From Pseudonocardia sp. ICBG1293 (GTDB lineage: Bacteria; Actinomycetota; Actinomycetes; Mycobacteriales; Pseudonocardiaceae): DNA of 64,000 nt. The notes below the pieces were generated by a model. The model made no database searches, was not told where the DNA came from, and saw only the letters and a program-made list of their open reading frames with translations. The DNA lies in contig NZ_JAHLEL010000014.1 of assembly GCF_020131355.1 (NCBI RefSeq), positions 124,001 through 188,000 on the forward strand, written 5' to 3'. How positions within the stretch are numbered: position 1 is the first letter of the stretch; each line of letters begins with the position of its first letter. The translations under genes and the position numbers were made by a program. Shown here piece by piece: positions 47,853-56,750 of the stretch.

Positions 47853-48344
47853 ATGGGTGAGGGATCGGGCAGCGCGTCCGGCGGCTCCGCGGGCGCGGTG
47901 GTCGCCGGCCGTTTCGAGACCAGCGACGACGAGGTGGCCTCGCGGCTACGGCTGGCCGTGGGCAGGCTGAACCGCCGGATCCGCATCGACGGCTCCGAGT
48001 CGCTGCCGCCGCTGCAGCTGTCGACGCTGGTCACCGTCGAGCAGCACGGCCCGCTGCGGCTGTCCGAGCTCGCCCGCCGGGAGGGCGTGACCGCGCCGAC
48101 CATGTCCCGGGTGCTCTCCGCCCTGGACGACCAGGGCATGGTGGAGCGCGCCGCCGACCCCGGTGACGCCCGCGGCGTGCTCATCTCGATCTCCACGGCC
48201 GGGCGGGACCGGCTGCGGGAGGTCCGCAGCCAGCGCACCGCGCTGGTCGCCCGCAGGCTCGACCGGCTCGACGCCGACCAGCGCGCCGCCCTGGAGGCCG
48301 CGCTGCCCGCGATCGAGGCCCTGATCGTCGCCGACGAGGACTGA
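47853..48344 (+). CDS. MarR family regulator
   Basis: 163 residues with a MarR winged helix: LQLSTLVTVEQHGPLRLSEL, VTAPTMSRVLSALDDQGMVE, and the wing DARGVLISIS, flanked by dimer helices. ATG 47853 follows cagaat by six bases, so the transcript may be leaderless. A small palindrome tgctcagca (47823-47831) in the promoter could be an autoregulatory site. Targets unknown; divergent from the M20 gene. Confidence 0.86.
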   Translation: MGEGSGSASGGSAGAVVAGRFETSDDEVASRLRLAVGRLNRRIRIDGSESLPPLQLSTLVTVEQHGPLRLSELARREGVTAPTMSRVLSALDDQGMVERAADPGDARGVLISISTAGRDRLREVRSQRTALVARRLDRLDADQRAALEAALPAIEALIVADED

Positions 48345-48348
48345 GCCC

Positions 48349-48370
48349 ACCGGGCCGGCTCCGGCCCGGT
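48349..48370. terminator. Hairpin terminator between convergent genes
   Basis: 10-bp perfect arms (accgggccgg / ccggcccggt) with a 2-base centre, four bases past the MarR stop; two cctcgacgtgg repeats follow. Confidence 0.65.
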
Positions 48371-48409
48371 TCCGGCCTCGACGTGGAGCCTCGACGTGGG
48401 GCCCCGGTG

Positions 48410-49240
48410 TCAGGCCTCGACGCCGTCGACGGTCACCACGATCCGGGAGCCGTCGTCGCGACCGCCGCCGGTGGTCGCCCGCAGCCCCGCCACCCGGGCC
48501 GACTCCGGGAGCGGGTCGGGGTAGTGCCAGAACAGGTCGGCCAGCCGGGTCCCGCCGGGCAGCTCGGCGTGCTCGTAGTGCGCCTCGCCCTTGTAGGGGC
48601 AGCGGGTGCGCAGCTCGCCCGTCGTGGTCGGGACGGCCAGGTCGGCCGCGGGCAGGTACCAGCGGTTCGGCAGCCCGGTCTCCGACAGCACCCACGGTCG
48701 CTGCGAGCGGGCGAGCACCGTCTCCACCCCGTCGGTCGCGACGTGGGTGACCACGACCTCGCGGTGGGTCGGGCGCACGTCGACGCGGGTGTAGGGGTCG
48801 GTGAGGTGGGCGAAGACCTGCTCGTCCTCGTCGTACCAGGCGTCGGCGGCGTTCCAGTAGAGCGCGGCGAGCCCGCGCAGCCAGGGCGCGGCCGCCACCG
48901 GCTCGGGGTAGTGCCAGACCGCGTTCTCCGCGGTGCGGTCGCCGACGACCAGCGAGCGGTAGGACGCATCGCCCTTGAACGGGCAGTGGGTGGTGTGGTC
49001 GGTCGCGACCAGGACGTCGTGGTCGAGGTCGGCCTCGGGGACGTAGAGCACGGGCAGCAGGTTCGACTCGTGGACGAGGAACCCGGCGCGGGTGTCGAGC
49101 ACGGTGCGCCCGGCGAACTCCGCACGCACCCGCCTCGGGAACGGGTGCATCAGCAGCTTGTGCGCCGGGCCGTCGATCGCGTAGTTCACCGTGGTCGGTG
49201 CGTACGGAGACAGCGGTCCGTCGCTGCGGGTCAGTCCCAT
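48410..49240 (-). CDS. Tandem DUF427 domain protein
   Basis: 276 residues made of two DUF427 copies, recognisable by THCPFKGDASYRSL with WHYPEP in the first and TRCPYKGEAHYEH with WHYPDP in the second. Each copy keeps the CPxKG core. The domain is common in actinobacteria, with no established function. ATG 49240. Single gene. Confidence 0.85.
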   Translation of the reverse strand: MGLTRSDGPLSPYAPTTVNYAIDGPAHKLLMHPFPRRVRAEFAGRTVLDTRAGFLVHESNLLPVLYVPEADLDHDVLVATDHTTHCPFKGDASYRSLVVGDRTAENAVWHYPEPVAAAPWLRGLAALYWNAADAWYDEDEQVFAHLTDPYTRVDVRPTHREVVVTHVATDGVETVLARSQRPWVLSETGLPNRWYLPAADLAVPTTTGELRTRCPYKGEAHYEHAELPGGTRLADLFWHYPDPLPESARVAGLRATTGGGRDDGSRIVVTVDGVEA

Positions 49241-49326
49241 GTGGCCTCACCTCGTGGGCGGTCGTGCGGGTCGCCACCCACACAACCACCCACGGGGCGA
49301 ACCTGCCACGGGGCCGGCGGTGACGG

Positions 49327-51201
49327 CTACAGCGAGAGCTGCACGTCGTAGTCGCCGATCCAGGTGTTCAGGTCGATGATGCGCTCCAGCTGCATCCGGC
49401 GGCCCATCGAGTTGGCCTCGTGCCCGCCGCCGTCGTCGAGGCGGCGCTGCACCGCCGCCCGGTCCACCAGCGGCGCGACGGGCGCGTCGTCACCGCGGCC
49501 GAGGATCTCGGCGACCTGGTCGCGCAGCGACTTCTCGTAGGAGTCGTCCTGGGTGGAGGGGTAGGGGCTCTTGACCCGCTGCACCACCGAGTCGGGCAGG
49601 AGGTCCTTCGTGGCGTGGCGCAGCAGCGACTTCTCGCGGCCGTCGAAGGTCTTGTGCGCCCACGGGGTGCCGAAGACGTACTCGACGAGCCGGTGGTCGC
49701 AGAACGGGACCCGCACCTCGAGCCCGACGGCCATGCTCATCCGGTCCTTGCGGTCGAGCAGCACCGGCAGCCAGCGGGTCAGGTAGAGGTAGCAGATCTC
49801 GCGCATCCGCCGCTCGTGCGGGTCGTCGGCGGCCGGGCCGGTCAGCTCGGGCACCTCCGCCAGGGCCGTCCGGTACTGGTCCTCGACGTAGCCGGCCACG
49901 TCGAGCTTGGCCCACAGGGCGCCGTCGAACAGGCCGGGGTCGGCATGGTCGTGGTTCATCATCCGCCCGGCCAGCCACGGGAACGTGTCCGCGGCGACGG
50001 TCTCGGGGTCGTGGAAGTCGCGGTAGCCGCCGAAGACCTCGTCGGCGGACTCCCCGGACAGCGCGACCGTGGACTCCCGGCGGATCGCGGAGAACAGCAG
50101 GTAGAGCGAGGAGTCCATGTCGCCGATGCCGGCGGGCAGGTCGCGGGCGTGCACGGTGGCGCGCCGCACGGCCGGGTCCATCATGTCCTCGGTGCGCAAC
50201 ACGATGTCGCGGTGTGCGGTGCCGACGTACTCGGCCACCTCGTGCACGTAGGGGGTGTCCGGGGTCCCGCGGGCGTCGTCGGCGACGAAGTTGTCGGCGT
50301 AGCCGACGAAGTCCACCGCGAAGGACCGGACGGTGCCCTCGACGTGCTTGGCCGCGAGCGCGGTGAGTGCCGAGGAGTCCAGCCCGCCCGAGAGCAGGGT
50401 GCACAGCGGGACGTCGGCGTAGAGCTGGCGCAGCGCGGTGTCCTCGAGCAGCTCGCGGACGTGGTGGACGGTGGTGTCGACGTCGTCGGTGTGCCCGGTG
50501 TCGGTGAGCTGCCAGTAGCGCTCCTCGCGGACACCGCCCTCGCGCGAGACCCGGACCACGCAGCCGGGCGGCACCTCGCGCATCCCGCGGAACACCGCGT
50601 TGGACATGTCGGACACGAACGCCAGCGCCCGCCGCAGCCCGTCGGCGTCGACCACCCGCTCGGCCTCGGGGTTGGCCAGGATCGCCTTGGGCTCGGAGCC
50701 GAACAGCACACCGTGCGGCGTGGGGTAGTAGTACAGCGGCTTGACGCCCAGCCGGTCGCGGACCAGCACGAGCTCGTGCGTGCCGGAGTCCCACAGGGCG
50801 TAGGCGAACATGCCGTTGAGCCGGCGGGCGACGTCGCGGGGGTCCTTCGCGCCCCACTCGCGGTGCGCCCGCAGGACCACCTCGGTGTCGCTGGAGGTCC
50901 GGAACCGGTGACCGGCCGCGGCGAGCTGTTCGCGCAGCTCCCGGAAGTTGTAGGTCTCACCGGAGTAGACCATGTGCAGGGCCGGGGCCCCGCCCTCGTC
51001 GAGGGTCATCGGCTGGCGCCCGCCCTCGATGTCGATCACGGCGAGCCTGCGGTGGCACAGCGCCGCGGGCCCCTGCGCCCACACCCCCTGCTGGTCCGGT
51101 CCCCGGCAGGACATCGTGTCGTTCATCGCCGCCAGGGTGCGGGCGTGCTCGTCCGCCCCCAGGTCGTGCCGGTAGTCGATCCAGCCGCAGATTCCGCACA
51201 C
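49327..51201 (-). CDS. asnB: Asparagine synthetase (glutamine-hydrolysing)
   Basis: 624 residues. The N-terminal class II amidotransferase starts MCGICGWIDY, so Cys2 becomes the nucleophile after Met removal, followed by SCRGPDQQG and HRRLAVIDIEGGRQPM. The synthetase domain has the PP-loop SGGLDSSALTAL near residue 270 and SGESADEVFGGYRDF. It converts aspartate and glutamine to asparagine. GTG 51201 with gaggagg 8 bases upstream. Its promoter carries an operator shared with the MarR gene now 5.5 kb away. Confidence 0.93.
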   Translation of the reverse strand: MCGICGWIDYRHDLGADEHARTLAAMNDTMSCRGPDQQGVWAQGPAALCHRRLAVIDIEGGRQPMTLDEGGAPALHMVYSGETYNFRELREQLAAAGHRFRTSSDTEVVLRAHREWGAKDPRDVARRLNGMFAYALWDSGTHELVLVRDRLGVKPLYYYPTPHGVLFGSEPKAILANPEAERVVDADGLRRALAFVSDMSNAVFRGMREVPPGCVVRVSREGGVREERYWQLTDTGHTDDVDTTVHHVRELLEDTALRQLYADVPLCTLLSGGLDSSALTALAAKHVEGTVRSFAVDFVGYADNFVADDARGTPDTPYVHEVAEYVGTAHRDIVLRTEDMMDPAVRRATVHARDLPAGIGDMDSSLYLLFSAIRRESTVALSGESADEVFGGYRDFHDPETVAADTFPWLAGRMMNHDHADPGLFDGALWAKLDVAGYVEDQYRTALAEVPELTGPAADDPHERRMREICYLYLTRWLPVLLDRKDRMSMAVGLEVRVPFCDHRLVEYVFGTPWAHKTFDGREKSLLRHATKDLLPDSVVQRVKSPYPSTQDDSYEKSLRDQVAEILGRGDDAPVAPLVDRAAVQRRLDDGGGHEANSMGRRMQLERIIDLNTWIGDYDVQLSL

Positions 51202-51261
51202 GGTGAGCGCCTCCTCGATCTCTCGTGGCCCGGGCCGCGCCGCCCGGCATGATCAATTGCA

Positions 51262-51267
51262 ACGCTA
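51262..51267 (-). promoter_or_regulatory. -10 element of asnB
   Basis: Minus-strand tagcgt, three bases past the operator box; gives an asnB leader of about 53 bases. A TTGCAT-N17-TGCAAT pair (51284-51256, minus strand) is an alternative promoter. Confidence 0.45.
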
Positions 51268-51270
51268 AGC

Positions 51271-51285
51271 ATTGCGTAATGCAAC
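51271..51285. promoter_or_regulatory. Operator GTTGC-N4-CGCAA upstream of asnB
   Basis: Minus-strand gttgcattacgcaat. The same GTTGC-N4-CGCAA arrangement lies at 56773-56787 before the MarR gene. It overlaps the spacer/-35 region of the asnB promoter. Within it, gcatt-gcgt-aatgc also forms an inverted repeat. Confidence 0.6.
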
Positions 51286-51421
51286 ACGGAGGTAACACGA
51301 AAGGTCCGGTCCGTCCGCCGACGGGTGGTTCGTCCTGCGAGATCGACGACGAGCGTCGCTGATCACACCCGTTCGGCGCAGTATCGTTGCGTGAACGCGC
51401 ACGAACCTTTCGATCGGCTTA

Positions 51422-51542
51422 GAGGTCGTTTCAGAACGACTTGTCGAGTTTCCATTGACCCCTCGACGACAGATCAAACGGCAGGTCAGATAGCCGCTTG
51501 TCGTCTACAACAGACACGTCGACCTCGTTCTGAAATGACCTC
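51422..51542. mobile_element. 121-bp MITE
   Basis: Terminal repeats gaggtcgtttcagaacga and (right, reverse complement) gaggtcatttcagaacga, 17 of 18 identical. No coding capacity. The first 15 bases equal the left end of the element at 52530, so that transposase or a relative probably mobilises it. Confidence 0.82.
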
Positions 51543-51545
51543 TTA

Positions 51546-52526
51546 GAGGTCGCGCGGATTGGTTGGTGATCATGGACGTCGTGCAGGTCGGGCGTTCCAG
51601 CGGTGTGTGGTCCAGGCCTGCCGAATCAAGCTACGGAGTGTGACGATCGTGTCGGCGAGGTCGAAGAACGCGTCGACGACGATTTCTCGTCGTTCGTAGC
51701 AGCGCTGCAGCCGGTTGAAGCTGTTGTGCCAAGCGTTGGTCCGCTCGACGTGCCAGCGGCGGGTGGCCTGGATCGGCGCTTTCTCACCCTTGTGCGCGAT
51801 CTCGCCGTGCAGGCCTCGTTCGGCCAGCGTGTCGCGGGTCTTGCCGGAGTCATAGCCGGCGTCGAGGTGCACGGTGATGTCGTCGGGCAGCGGGCCGAGA
51901 GCATCGAGGCGGTCGAGGGTGGGGCCCAGTAGCGGGGAGTCGTGCCGGTTGGCTCCGGCCAGGACTCGGCCCAGCGGGATGCCGTATCCCTCGACGAGCA
52001 CCGAACGTTTCATACCCTGTTTGCGCCGGTCCACCGGCGACGGACCGGCGACCTCGCCGCCGCCGGGGGCCTTGGTGATGGCGCCATCGACGGCGATGTC
52101 GTGCAGCAGCAGACCGACGATGCGGTCGTAGGCGTCCAGGACGATCCGACGCAGCTGGGCGAAGACCCCGAGCCTGATCCACTCGTCACGACGATCGCGG
52201 ATGGTGGTCGCCGAGCAGGTGCTGTCAGCGATGCCCTCATACGAGCAGCCGAACCGCAGTACCTGCAGGAGCTTGTCGAACACGATCCGATCCGCGATCC
52301 GGCGGCGATGGCAGCCCAGCGGATGGGTGGGATCGAACTCGTCTCGATGAGGCAGCAGCGCGGTGAACTGGTCCCACAACGGCTCGGTCAGCCATGATGG
52401 CAGGGTGGGCACGCGGCCTCCAGACGATCACGAAGCGTAGATAACTTCATGATCGGCAGGCCCGTACCCGCCCTCGCCCCCAGACACTCGACCGCGGCCA
52501 AGCTGTGACCAATCCGCGCGACCTCT
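51546..52526 (-). mobile_element. IS5-family insertion sequence, 981 bp
   Basis: Perfect terminal inverted repeats gaggtcgcgcggattggt (51546-51563) and its reverse complement ending at 52526. TTA on both sides. One transposase gene, intact. Confidence 0.92.
51570..52412 (-). CDS. IS5-family transposase
   Basis: 280 residues. An N-terminal helix-turn-helix-like domain (PLWDQFTALLPHRDEF, YEGIADSTCSATTIRDR) precedes an RNase H-like DDE core: Asp in AVDGAITKAPGGGEVAG, Asp in LDAGYDSGKTRD, Glu in WHVERTNAWHNSFNRLQ. GTG 52412. It appears complete and potentially active. Related to, but clearly different from, the transposase at 55846, with which it shares the DGxITKAPGGGEVAG block. Confidence 0.92.
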   Translation of the reverse strand: MPTLPSWLTEPLWDQFTALLPHRDEFDPTHPLGCHRRRIADRIVFDKLLQVLRFGCSYEGIADSTCSATTIRDRRDEWIRLGVFAQLRRIVLDAYDRIVGLLLHDIAVDGAITKAPGGGEVAGPSPVDRRKQGMKRSVLVEGYGIPLGRVLAGANRHDSPLLGPTLDRLDALGPLPDDITVHLDAGYDSGKTRDTLAERGLHGEIAHKGEKAPIQATRRWHVERTNAWHNSFNRLQRCYERREIVVDAFFDLADTIVTLRSLIRQAWTTHRWNARPARRP

Positions 52527-52596
52527 TAGAGGTCGTTTCAGAAGTCGGCGTGTCGGTCCTGTGTGGATCGGCGCTGGTAGCTGATCATGTCCGGTC

Positions 52597-53442
52597 GTGG
52601 CGCGGCGATCTTGTGTCGAGCGATTGGTGAGCGACGAGCTGTGGGCGCTGGTGGAGCCGCTGCTGCCCAAGCCGCGCAAGCACAAGCGGGGACGGACAGG
52701 CCGTCCGCGGGTGCCGGATCGGGCCGCTCTGGCCGGGATCGTGTTCGTGCTCAAGACCGGGATCAGCTGGAACGCGCTGCCCGCCGAGCTCGGCTGTGGG
52801 TCCGGAGTGACCTGCTGGCGGCGGCTACGGCAGTGGCAGCAGGCCGGGGTCTGGGCCCAGCTGCACCGGGTGATGCTCGACCGCCTCGCCCAGCAGGGCC
52901 TGCTGGACTGGTCGCGGGCGGCGGTGGACAGCGTGAGCGTGCGGGCCAAGCGCCGCGGCGAGGCCACCGGGCCCTCGCCGACCGATCGCGGGAAGGCGGG
53001 CAGCAAGTACCACGTGCTCTGCGACCGAGGCGGGCTCCCGCTGCATGCGCTGGTCACCGGGGCGAACACCCACGACAGTCGGATGCTCGCCCCGCTGCTG
53101 GACACCAACCCCGGCGTCCGCGAACGGGCGGGACAGCCGGGGCGTCCGCGACGTCGGCCGGACAAGGTGCACGCCGACAAGGGCTACGACTATCCCCGCT
53201 GCCGCCGCTACCTGAGTGGGCGTGGGATCGGGGTGCGGATCGCCCGGCGCGGGATCGAGGACTCCACCCGGCTCGGGCGGGTCCGCTGGGTCGTCGAGCG
53301 CACCATGTCCTGGCTGCTGGACTTCCGCCGCCTCGCGCTGCGCTACGACCGCGCCGAATCCACGATCACCGCGCTGTTATCGCTGGCCTGCGCCCTGATC
53401 TGCCACCGCCGCCTCACCAAGCCGAAGCCGAAGCCGAAGTGA
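52597..53442 (+). CDS. IS5-family transposase
   Basis: 281 residues. DUF4096-type N-terminal domain (VSDELWALVEPLLPKP, AGIVFVLKTGISWNALP) and DDE core: Asp in AAVDSVSVRAKRRG, Asp in VHADKGYDYPRCRR, Glu in VVERTMSWLLDFRRLALRYD. Single reading frame, no frameshift. It ends in a Lys/Pro repeat (PKPKPK). GTG 52597; GTG 52627 is an alternative. Confidence 0.92.
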   Translation: MARRSCVERLVSDELWALVEPLLPKPRKHKRGRTGRPRVPDRAALAGIVFVLKTGISWNALPAELGCGSGVTCWRRLRQWQQAGVWAQLHRVMLDRLAQQGLLDWSRAAVDSVSVRAKRRGEATGPSPTDRGKAGSKYHVLCDRGGLPLHALVTGANTHDSRMLAPLLDTNPGVRERAGQPGRPRRRPDKVHADKGYDYPRCRRYLSGRGIGVRIARRGIEDSTRLGRVRWVVERTMSWLLDFRRLALRYDRAESTITALLSLACALICHRRLTKPKPKPK

Positions 53443-53473
53443 TGGTCGACCCAGCCCTCGCTGAGGCACTCGC

Positions 53474-54067
53474 CTACGAGGTCGGGGCCAGCGGCCGCCA
53501 GGCCAGCCACTCCAAGGCCCGGTCGGCCTCGTCAGGGTCGAAGCGGTGCGGGTCGAACGGCCCGCCCGCCCACTCCAGGCGCTCGGCGCGGTCGGGATGG
53601 TCAGGGTCGGCGAGCACGGCCTGGAAGTCCTCATACCCCCCGATCCCGCCGACGTCCTCGGGCGGGCACGCCCCCTGCCCGGCGACGCATCGCGGATAGC
53701 ACACTCCCGGCTCGACGGCCGCGACCGCCTCGACGGTGATCTCGTGGGCCCAGTTGTCACCGAAGTCGTAGACGTAACCGAACCGGTCACCAGCCTTGAC
53801 CAGCCGAAACAGCTTCTCTTTCGTCTCGTCGGCGACATCCTGTCCGGGCCAGTCCGGGTCTGGGATCCCGTAGCGGCGCCCGACGATCTCGAACTCGTGC
53901 AGATGAGAGTTCGTCCAGCCCATCACTGACTGCACCACCTCGTGCAACACCGCCAAGTCGACCTCGCCCGGCACCTGCACCCGACGCCGGACCGCCGGCA
54001 CCACCTCGGTCAGGACGATCTCCAACTCGAAAATCTTCGTCTTCTCAGACACACGAGGCGCGACCAT
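53474..54067 (-). CDS. Plasmid pRiA4b ORF-3 family protein (IS passenger)
   Basis: 197 residues. The family pattern is clear: FELEIVLTEVVPAVRRRVQVPGE (in two adjoining parts), LHEVVQSVMGWTNSHLHEFE, RFGYVYDFGDNWAHEITVE, CVAGQGACPPEDVGGIGGYED. Related proteins (TnpR of IS1096) travel with transposases; their job is unknown and no resolvase catalytic motif is present. ATG 54067. Its location inside the element ends shows it moves with the IS. Confidence 0.88.
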   Translation of the reverse strand: MVAPRVSEKTKIFELEIVLTEVVPAVRRRVQVPGEVDLAVLHEVVQSVMGWTNSHLHEFEIVGRRYGIPDPDWPGQDVADETKEKLFRLVKAGDRFGYVYDFGDNWAHEITVEAVAAVEPGVCYPRCVAGQGACPPEDVGGIGGYEDFQAVLADPDHPDRAERLEWAGGPFDPHRFDPDEADRALEWLAWRPLAPTS

Positions 54068-54134
54068 CAGCCGATGCTGCCAGCCCCGCCGTCACCGGCA
54101 GAACCGGGCCCACCACTTCTGAAACGACGTCTTA

Positions 54135-55739
54135 GCTTGGTTTTTAACCTGTGTGTTGTCGTCGCGCGGTGATGGTGCGGTCGCGTTTGACCGTTTTCCC
54201 GACGTCGTGGCTGGTCGGGGTGTGCCGGTTGCGGGAGCCGGGTGGGCGGCCGGGACCGGGTCGGCTGGGTTTCGGTGCACTGGCCGGGAGGACGGTCCGC
54301 GCGCGGATGTTCCGAAAGGCGCGGCGAACCCGGGCCGGGGTGAGCCGGGTGGGGGCGGCGGGTCGTTCCCAGGGGCGGCGTAGGTCGGCGGCCAGTGGTC
54401 GGGCCAGGCGGAGTTGGGTGTGGGAGGCGATGATCAGCCAGGTCCAGCGGTCGGCGGCTTCGGGGGTGCGCAGCTTCGGGGTTGTCCAGCCGAGGGTCTG
54501 CTTGAGCAGGCGGAATGTGTGCTCGAGATCGAATCTGCGGAGGAACGCCTGCCACCAGCGGTCCACGTCGGCGGCGCTCGCGTCGGTGGCGGAGCTCCAT
54601 AGCCACACGGGCTTCGGGTCGCGGTCGCCGGGTAGGTGGTCGACCTGCAGCCGGAGCAGGGTGCCCTCGATGATCGGCAGTTCGCCGGCGTGGTCGATCC
54701 AGCACGTGCGCCGGGTCAGCCGGGGGTGGACCCGGTCCCAGCTGGTCGCGACGGCAGTGCCGTAGCGGGTGGTCTTGGTCGTCGTGGTGTGCACCGGTTC
54801 GATCCAGGTGGCGGGCCGGTTCAAGGCGATCTCCGGGCCGTGCTTGGGTGGGCGCCCGGTCGTGCCGGGCAGCCGTGGCGGCTTGGGCAGGCGCAGGACC
54901 CGGTCCGAGCGCAGTCGTCCGACCAGCTCGACGGGCAGATCGGCCAGTACGTAGGCGAGGCGGGTGATGTCGTATCCGGTGTCGGTGACGATCACGATGT
55001 CCGGGTCCCCGGGGCGCCAGTGCCCGGCGCTGGTCAGTCGCTCGATGACCGCGCGTAGCTGGGTGGCGGTCACCGCGGTGGCGTCGTCGGCCGGGCCGAG
55101 TCGAACCGCGTCCAGGACCGCCGTCCACGACGTCCGGCCCGTCTCCAGGGCGGCGACGAACGAGTATGGCCAGCCCGGGATCAGCTGCGCGTTGCCCTTT
55201 CCGCGTCCGTAGACATGGCAGAACAGCCGCTGATCGCTGGTCGTAGCGTCCGGGCGCAGCCACGGGCTGACATCCACGGCGAGCACGATCCGACCGTCGA
55301 CGGCACGGGGCAACGGGAGACCGGCCAGCACCCGGCGCAGCCTCCGGGCGGAGATCCTGCCACAGGCCAACGCGTCGTACATCGCGCCGTGCCCGCGACG
55401 GTGCTCAGCCACCAAGGTCAGCTCCGGTAGCGAGCGAACCGGGCCGTCCGCGCACAACACGGCGTCGGTGAGCTCGAACAGCGCATCCGCTCGCGCAGTC
55501 AACGACGCGTAGAACTCCTGCCGAAACCCGGCAAGATCACCCCGCCCGACCGGAGTGTCACCGAGCACCACTGGCCCGGCAGAAGCCACACTGACCACCA
55601 CGGCCACCGCTTTCGTCTTCGATGTTCTGTGGAAGGAACCCGAAGATGATCAAGCGGTGGCCGTACCCATGTCCCGCCGACACGCCGCCCGAACTACATC
55701 AACCTCCCAGCAGCAGCTCCGGAAGGTTAAAGATCAAGC
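54135..55739 (-). mobile_element. IS4/IS701-like insertion sequence, 1605 bp
   Basis: Ends gcttggtttttaacct (54135-54150) and, in reverse complement from 55739, gcttgatctttaacct (14 of 16). TTA on both sides (a CTTAG reading is also possible). One transposase gene, whose TAA stop lies inside the left inverted repeat. Confidence 0.85.
54144..55607 (-). CDS. IS4/IS701-like transposase (DDE superfamily)
   Basis: 487 residues. Catalytic candidates: Asp in IVLAVDVSPWLRPDA, Asp in IVIVTDTGYDITRL, and Glu in FDLEHTFRLLKQTLGW, with an inserted beta-strand domain before the Glu as in IS4-type enzymes. The C-terminus is basic and Pro-rich (SRPGPGRPPGSRNRH). GTG start. It looks complete. It is unrelated to the IS5-type enzymes beside it. 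Confidence 0.87.
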   Translation of the reverse strand: MAVVVSVASAGPVVLGDTPVGRGDLAGFRQEFYASLTARADALFELTDAVLCADGPVRSLPELTLVAEHRRGHGAMYDALACGRISARRLRRVLAGLPLPRAVDGRIVLAVDVSPWLRPDATTSDQRLFCHVYGRGKGNAQLIPGWPYSFVAALETGRTSWTAVLDAVRLGPADDATAVTATQLRAVIERLTSAGHWRPGDPDIVIVTDTGYDITRLAYVLADLPVELVGRLRSDRVLRLPKPPRLPGTTGRPPKHGPEIALNRPATWIEPVHTTTTKTTRYGTAVATSWDRVHPRLTRRTCWIDHAGELPIIEGTLLRLQVDHLPGDRDPKPVWLWSSATDASAADVDRWWQAFLRRFDLEHTFRLLKQTLGWTTPKLRTPEAADRWTWLIIASHTQLRLARPLAADLRRPWERPAAPTRLTPARVRRAFRNIRARTVLPASAPKPSRPGPGRPPGSRNRHTPTSHDVGKTVKRDRTITARRQHTG

Positions 55740-55742
55740 TTA

Positions 55743-56750
55743 GAGCGTCCGGCAGTAGAGGTGGCCGTGTGTCGGTGTTGGTAGAGACACGGACCTGCAA
55801 GTGATCATGGGATTGCTGATGTCCTGATGGTCGCCTGGAGGGTCCGTGCCTCTATTGCCAGAATCGCTGATCGACCCCCTCTGGGTCGAGTTCGCTGCCC
55901 TGATCGAGGCAGAGCGGCGCCCGGAGTTCGACCCGGCCCATCCGTGGGGCTGTCACCGTCGCCGGATCTCTGATCGGGTCGTGTTCGACCACGTCGTTGC
56001 CGCTCTGGTGCACGGTAGTGGCTACGAACGCATCGCCACGCCGGGTTGCTCGGACCGCACCATCCGCCGCCGTCTCGATGACTGGGCCACCGCGGGAGTC
56101 AGCGAGGAACTGCTCCGCACCGCGCTGGCCGGTTACGACCAGATACTCGGCCTGGATCTTGACGATCTGGCGGTCGACGGATCGATCACCAAGGCACCAG
56201 GCGGAGGCGAGGTGGCCGGCCGCAGCCCTGTCGGCCGCGGCAAGCAGGGCACGAAACGGTCCGTGGCCTGCGATGACCAGGGCATCCCGCTGCACCTGGT
56301 CGCGGCGCGAGCCAACGACCATGACTCGCCCCTGCTGGAACCGACCTTGACCGGCATCGTGACGATGATCGGCCCGCTGCCCCGCCACCGCGACGCCCAC
56401 GGTGGTGATCTGTTCCCGACCGTGCACCTGGACCGCGGCTATGACTCCGGCAAGACCCGTACTCTGCTGCACACCCTGGGCTTCACCGGCGAGATCGCGA
56501 CCACGGGGGTCCCGGCGCCGATCCAGGCAGGACGACGGTGGCCCATCGAGCGCACGCACTCCTGGATGAACGGCTACGGCAAGCTGCGCCGGTTCACCGA
56601 TCGCCGGAAGATCATCGTCGAGTTCTACCTCAACCTCGCCGCCGCGCTCACCGTGATCCGCCGGCTGATCAACCGTGCCCGCAGCCGCTACCGCTGGACA
56701 ACCCGACCCACGACCCGTCGACTCCGATAACCATCAATCGCCGGACGCTC
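55743..56750 (+). mobile_element. IS5-family insertion sequence, 1008 bp
   Basis: Ends gagcgtccggc (55743-55753) and its reverse complement gccggacgctc (56740-56750). TTA on both sides. One transposase gene on the plus strand. Confidence 0.9.
55846..56730 (+). CDS. IS5-family transposase
   Basis: 294 residues. N-terminal SLIDPLWVEFAALIEAE and YERIATPGCSDRTIRRRLDD, then the DDE core: Asp in AVDGSITKAPGGGEVAGRS, Asp in HLDRGYDSGKTRT, Glu in PIERTHSWMNGYGKLRRF. Same subgroup as the 51570 transposase but with a 12-residue insert (PRHRDAHGGDLF). GTG 55846. Intact. Confidence 0.92.
   Translation: MPLLPESLIDPLWVEFAALIEAERRPEFDPAHPWGCHRRRISDRVVFDHVVAALVHGSGYERIATPGCSDRTIRRRLDDWATAGVSEELLRTALAGYDQILGLDLDDLAVDGSITKAPGGGEVAGRSPVGRGKQGTKRSVACDDQGIPLHLVAARANDHDSPLLEPTLTGIVTMIGPLPRHRDAHGGDLFPTVHLDRGYDSGKTRTLLHTLGFTGEIATTGVPAPIQAGRRWPIERTHSWMNGYGKLRRFTDRRKIIVEFYLNLAAALTVIRRLINRARSRYRWTTRPTTRRLR

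Larger units (their letters stand above)
52530..54131. mobile_element. IS5-type element carrying a pRiA4b ORF-3 passenger gene, 1602 bp
   Basis: Ends gaggtcgtttcagaagtcgg (52530) and, in reverse complement from 54131, gacgtcgtttcagaagtggt. TTA on both sides. It contains a plus-strand transposase and a convergent passenger gene, both inside the inverted repeats. Confidence 0.85.

Noticed and set aside
48374..48405. cctcgacgtgg direct repeat after the MarR terminator
   Set aside because: Only two short copies beside a hairpin between convergent genes; no sign of function.
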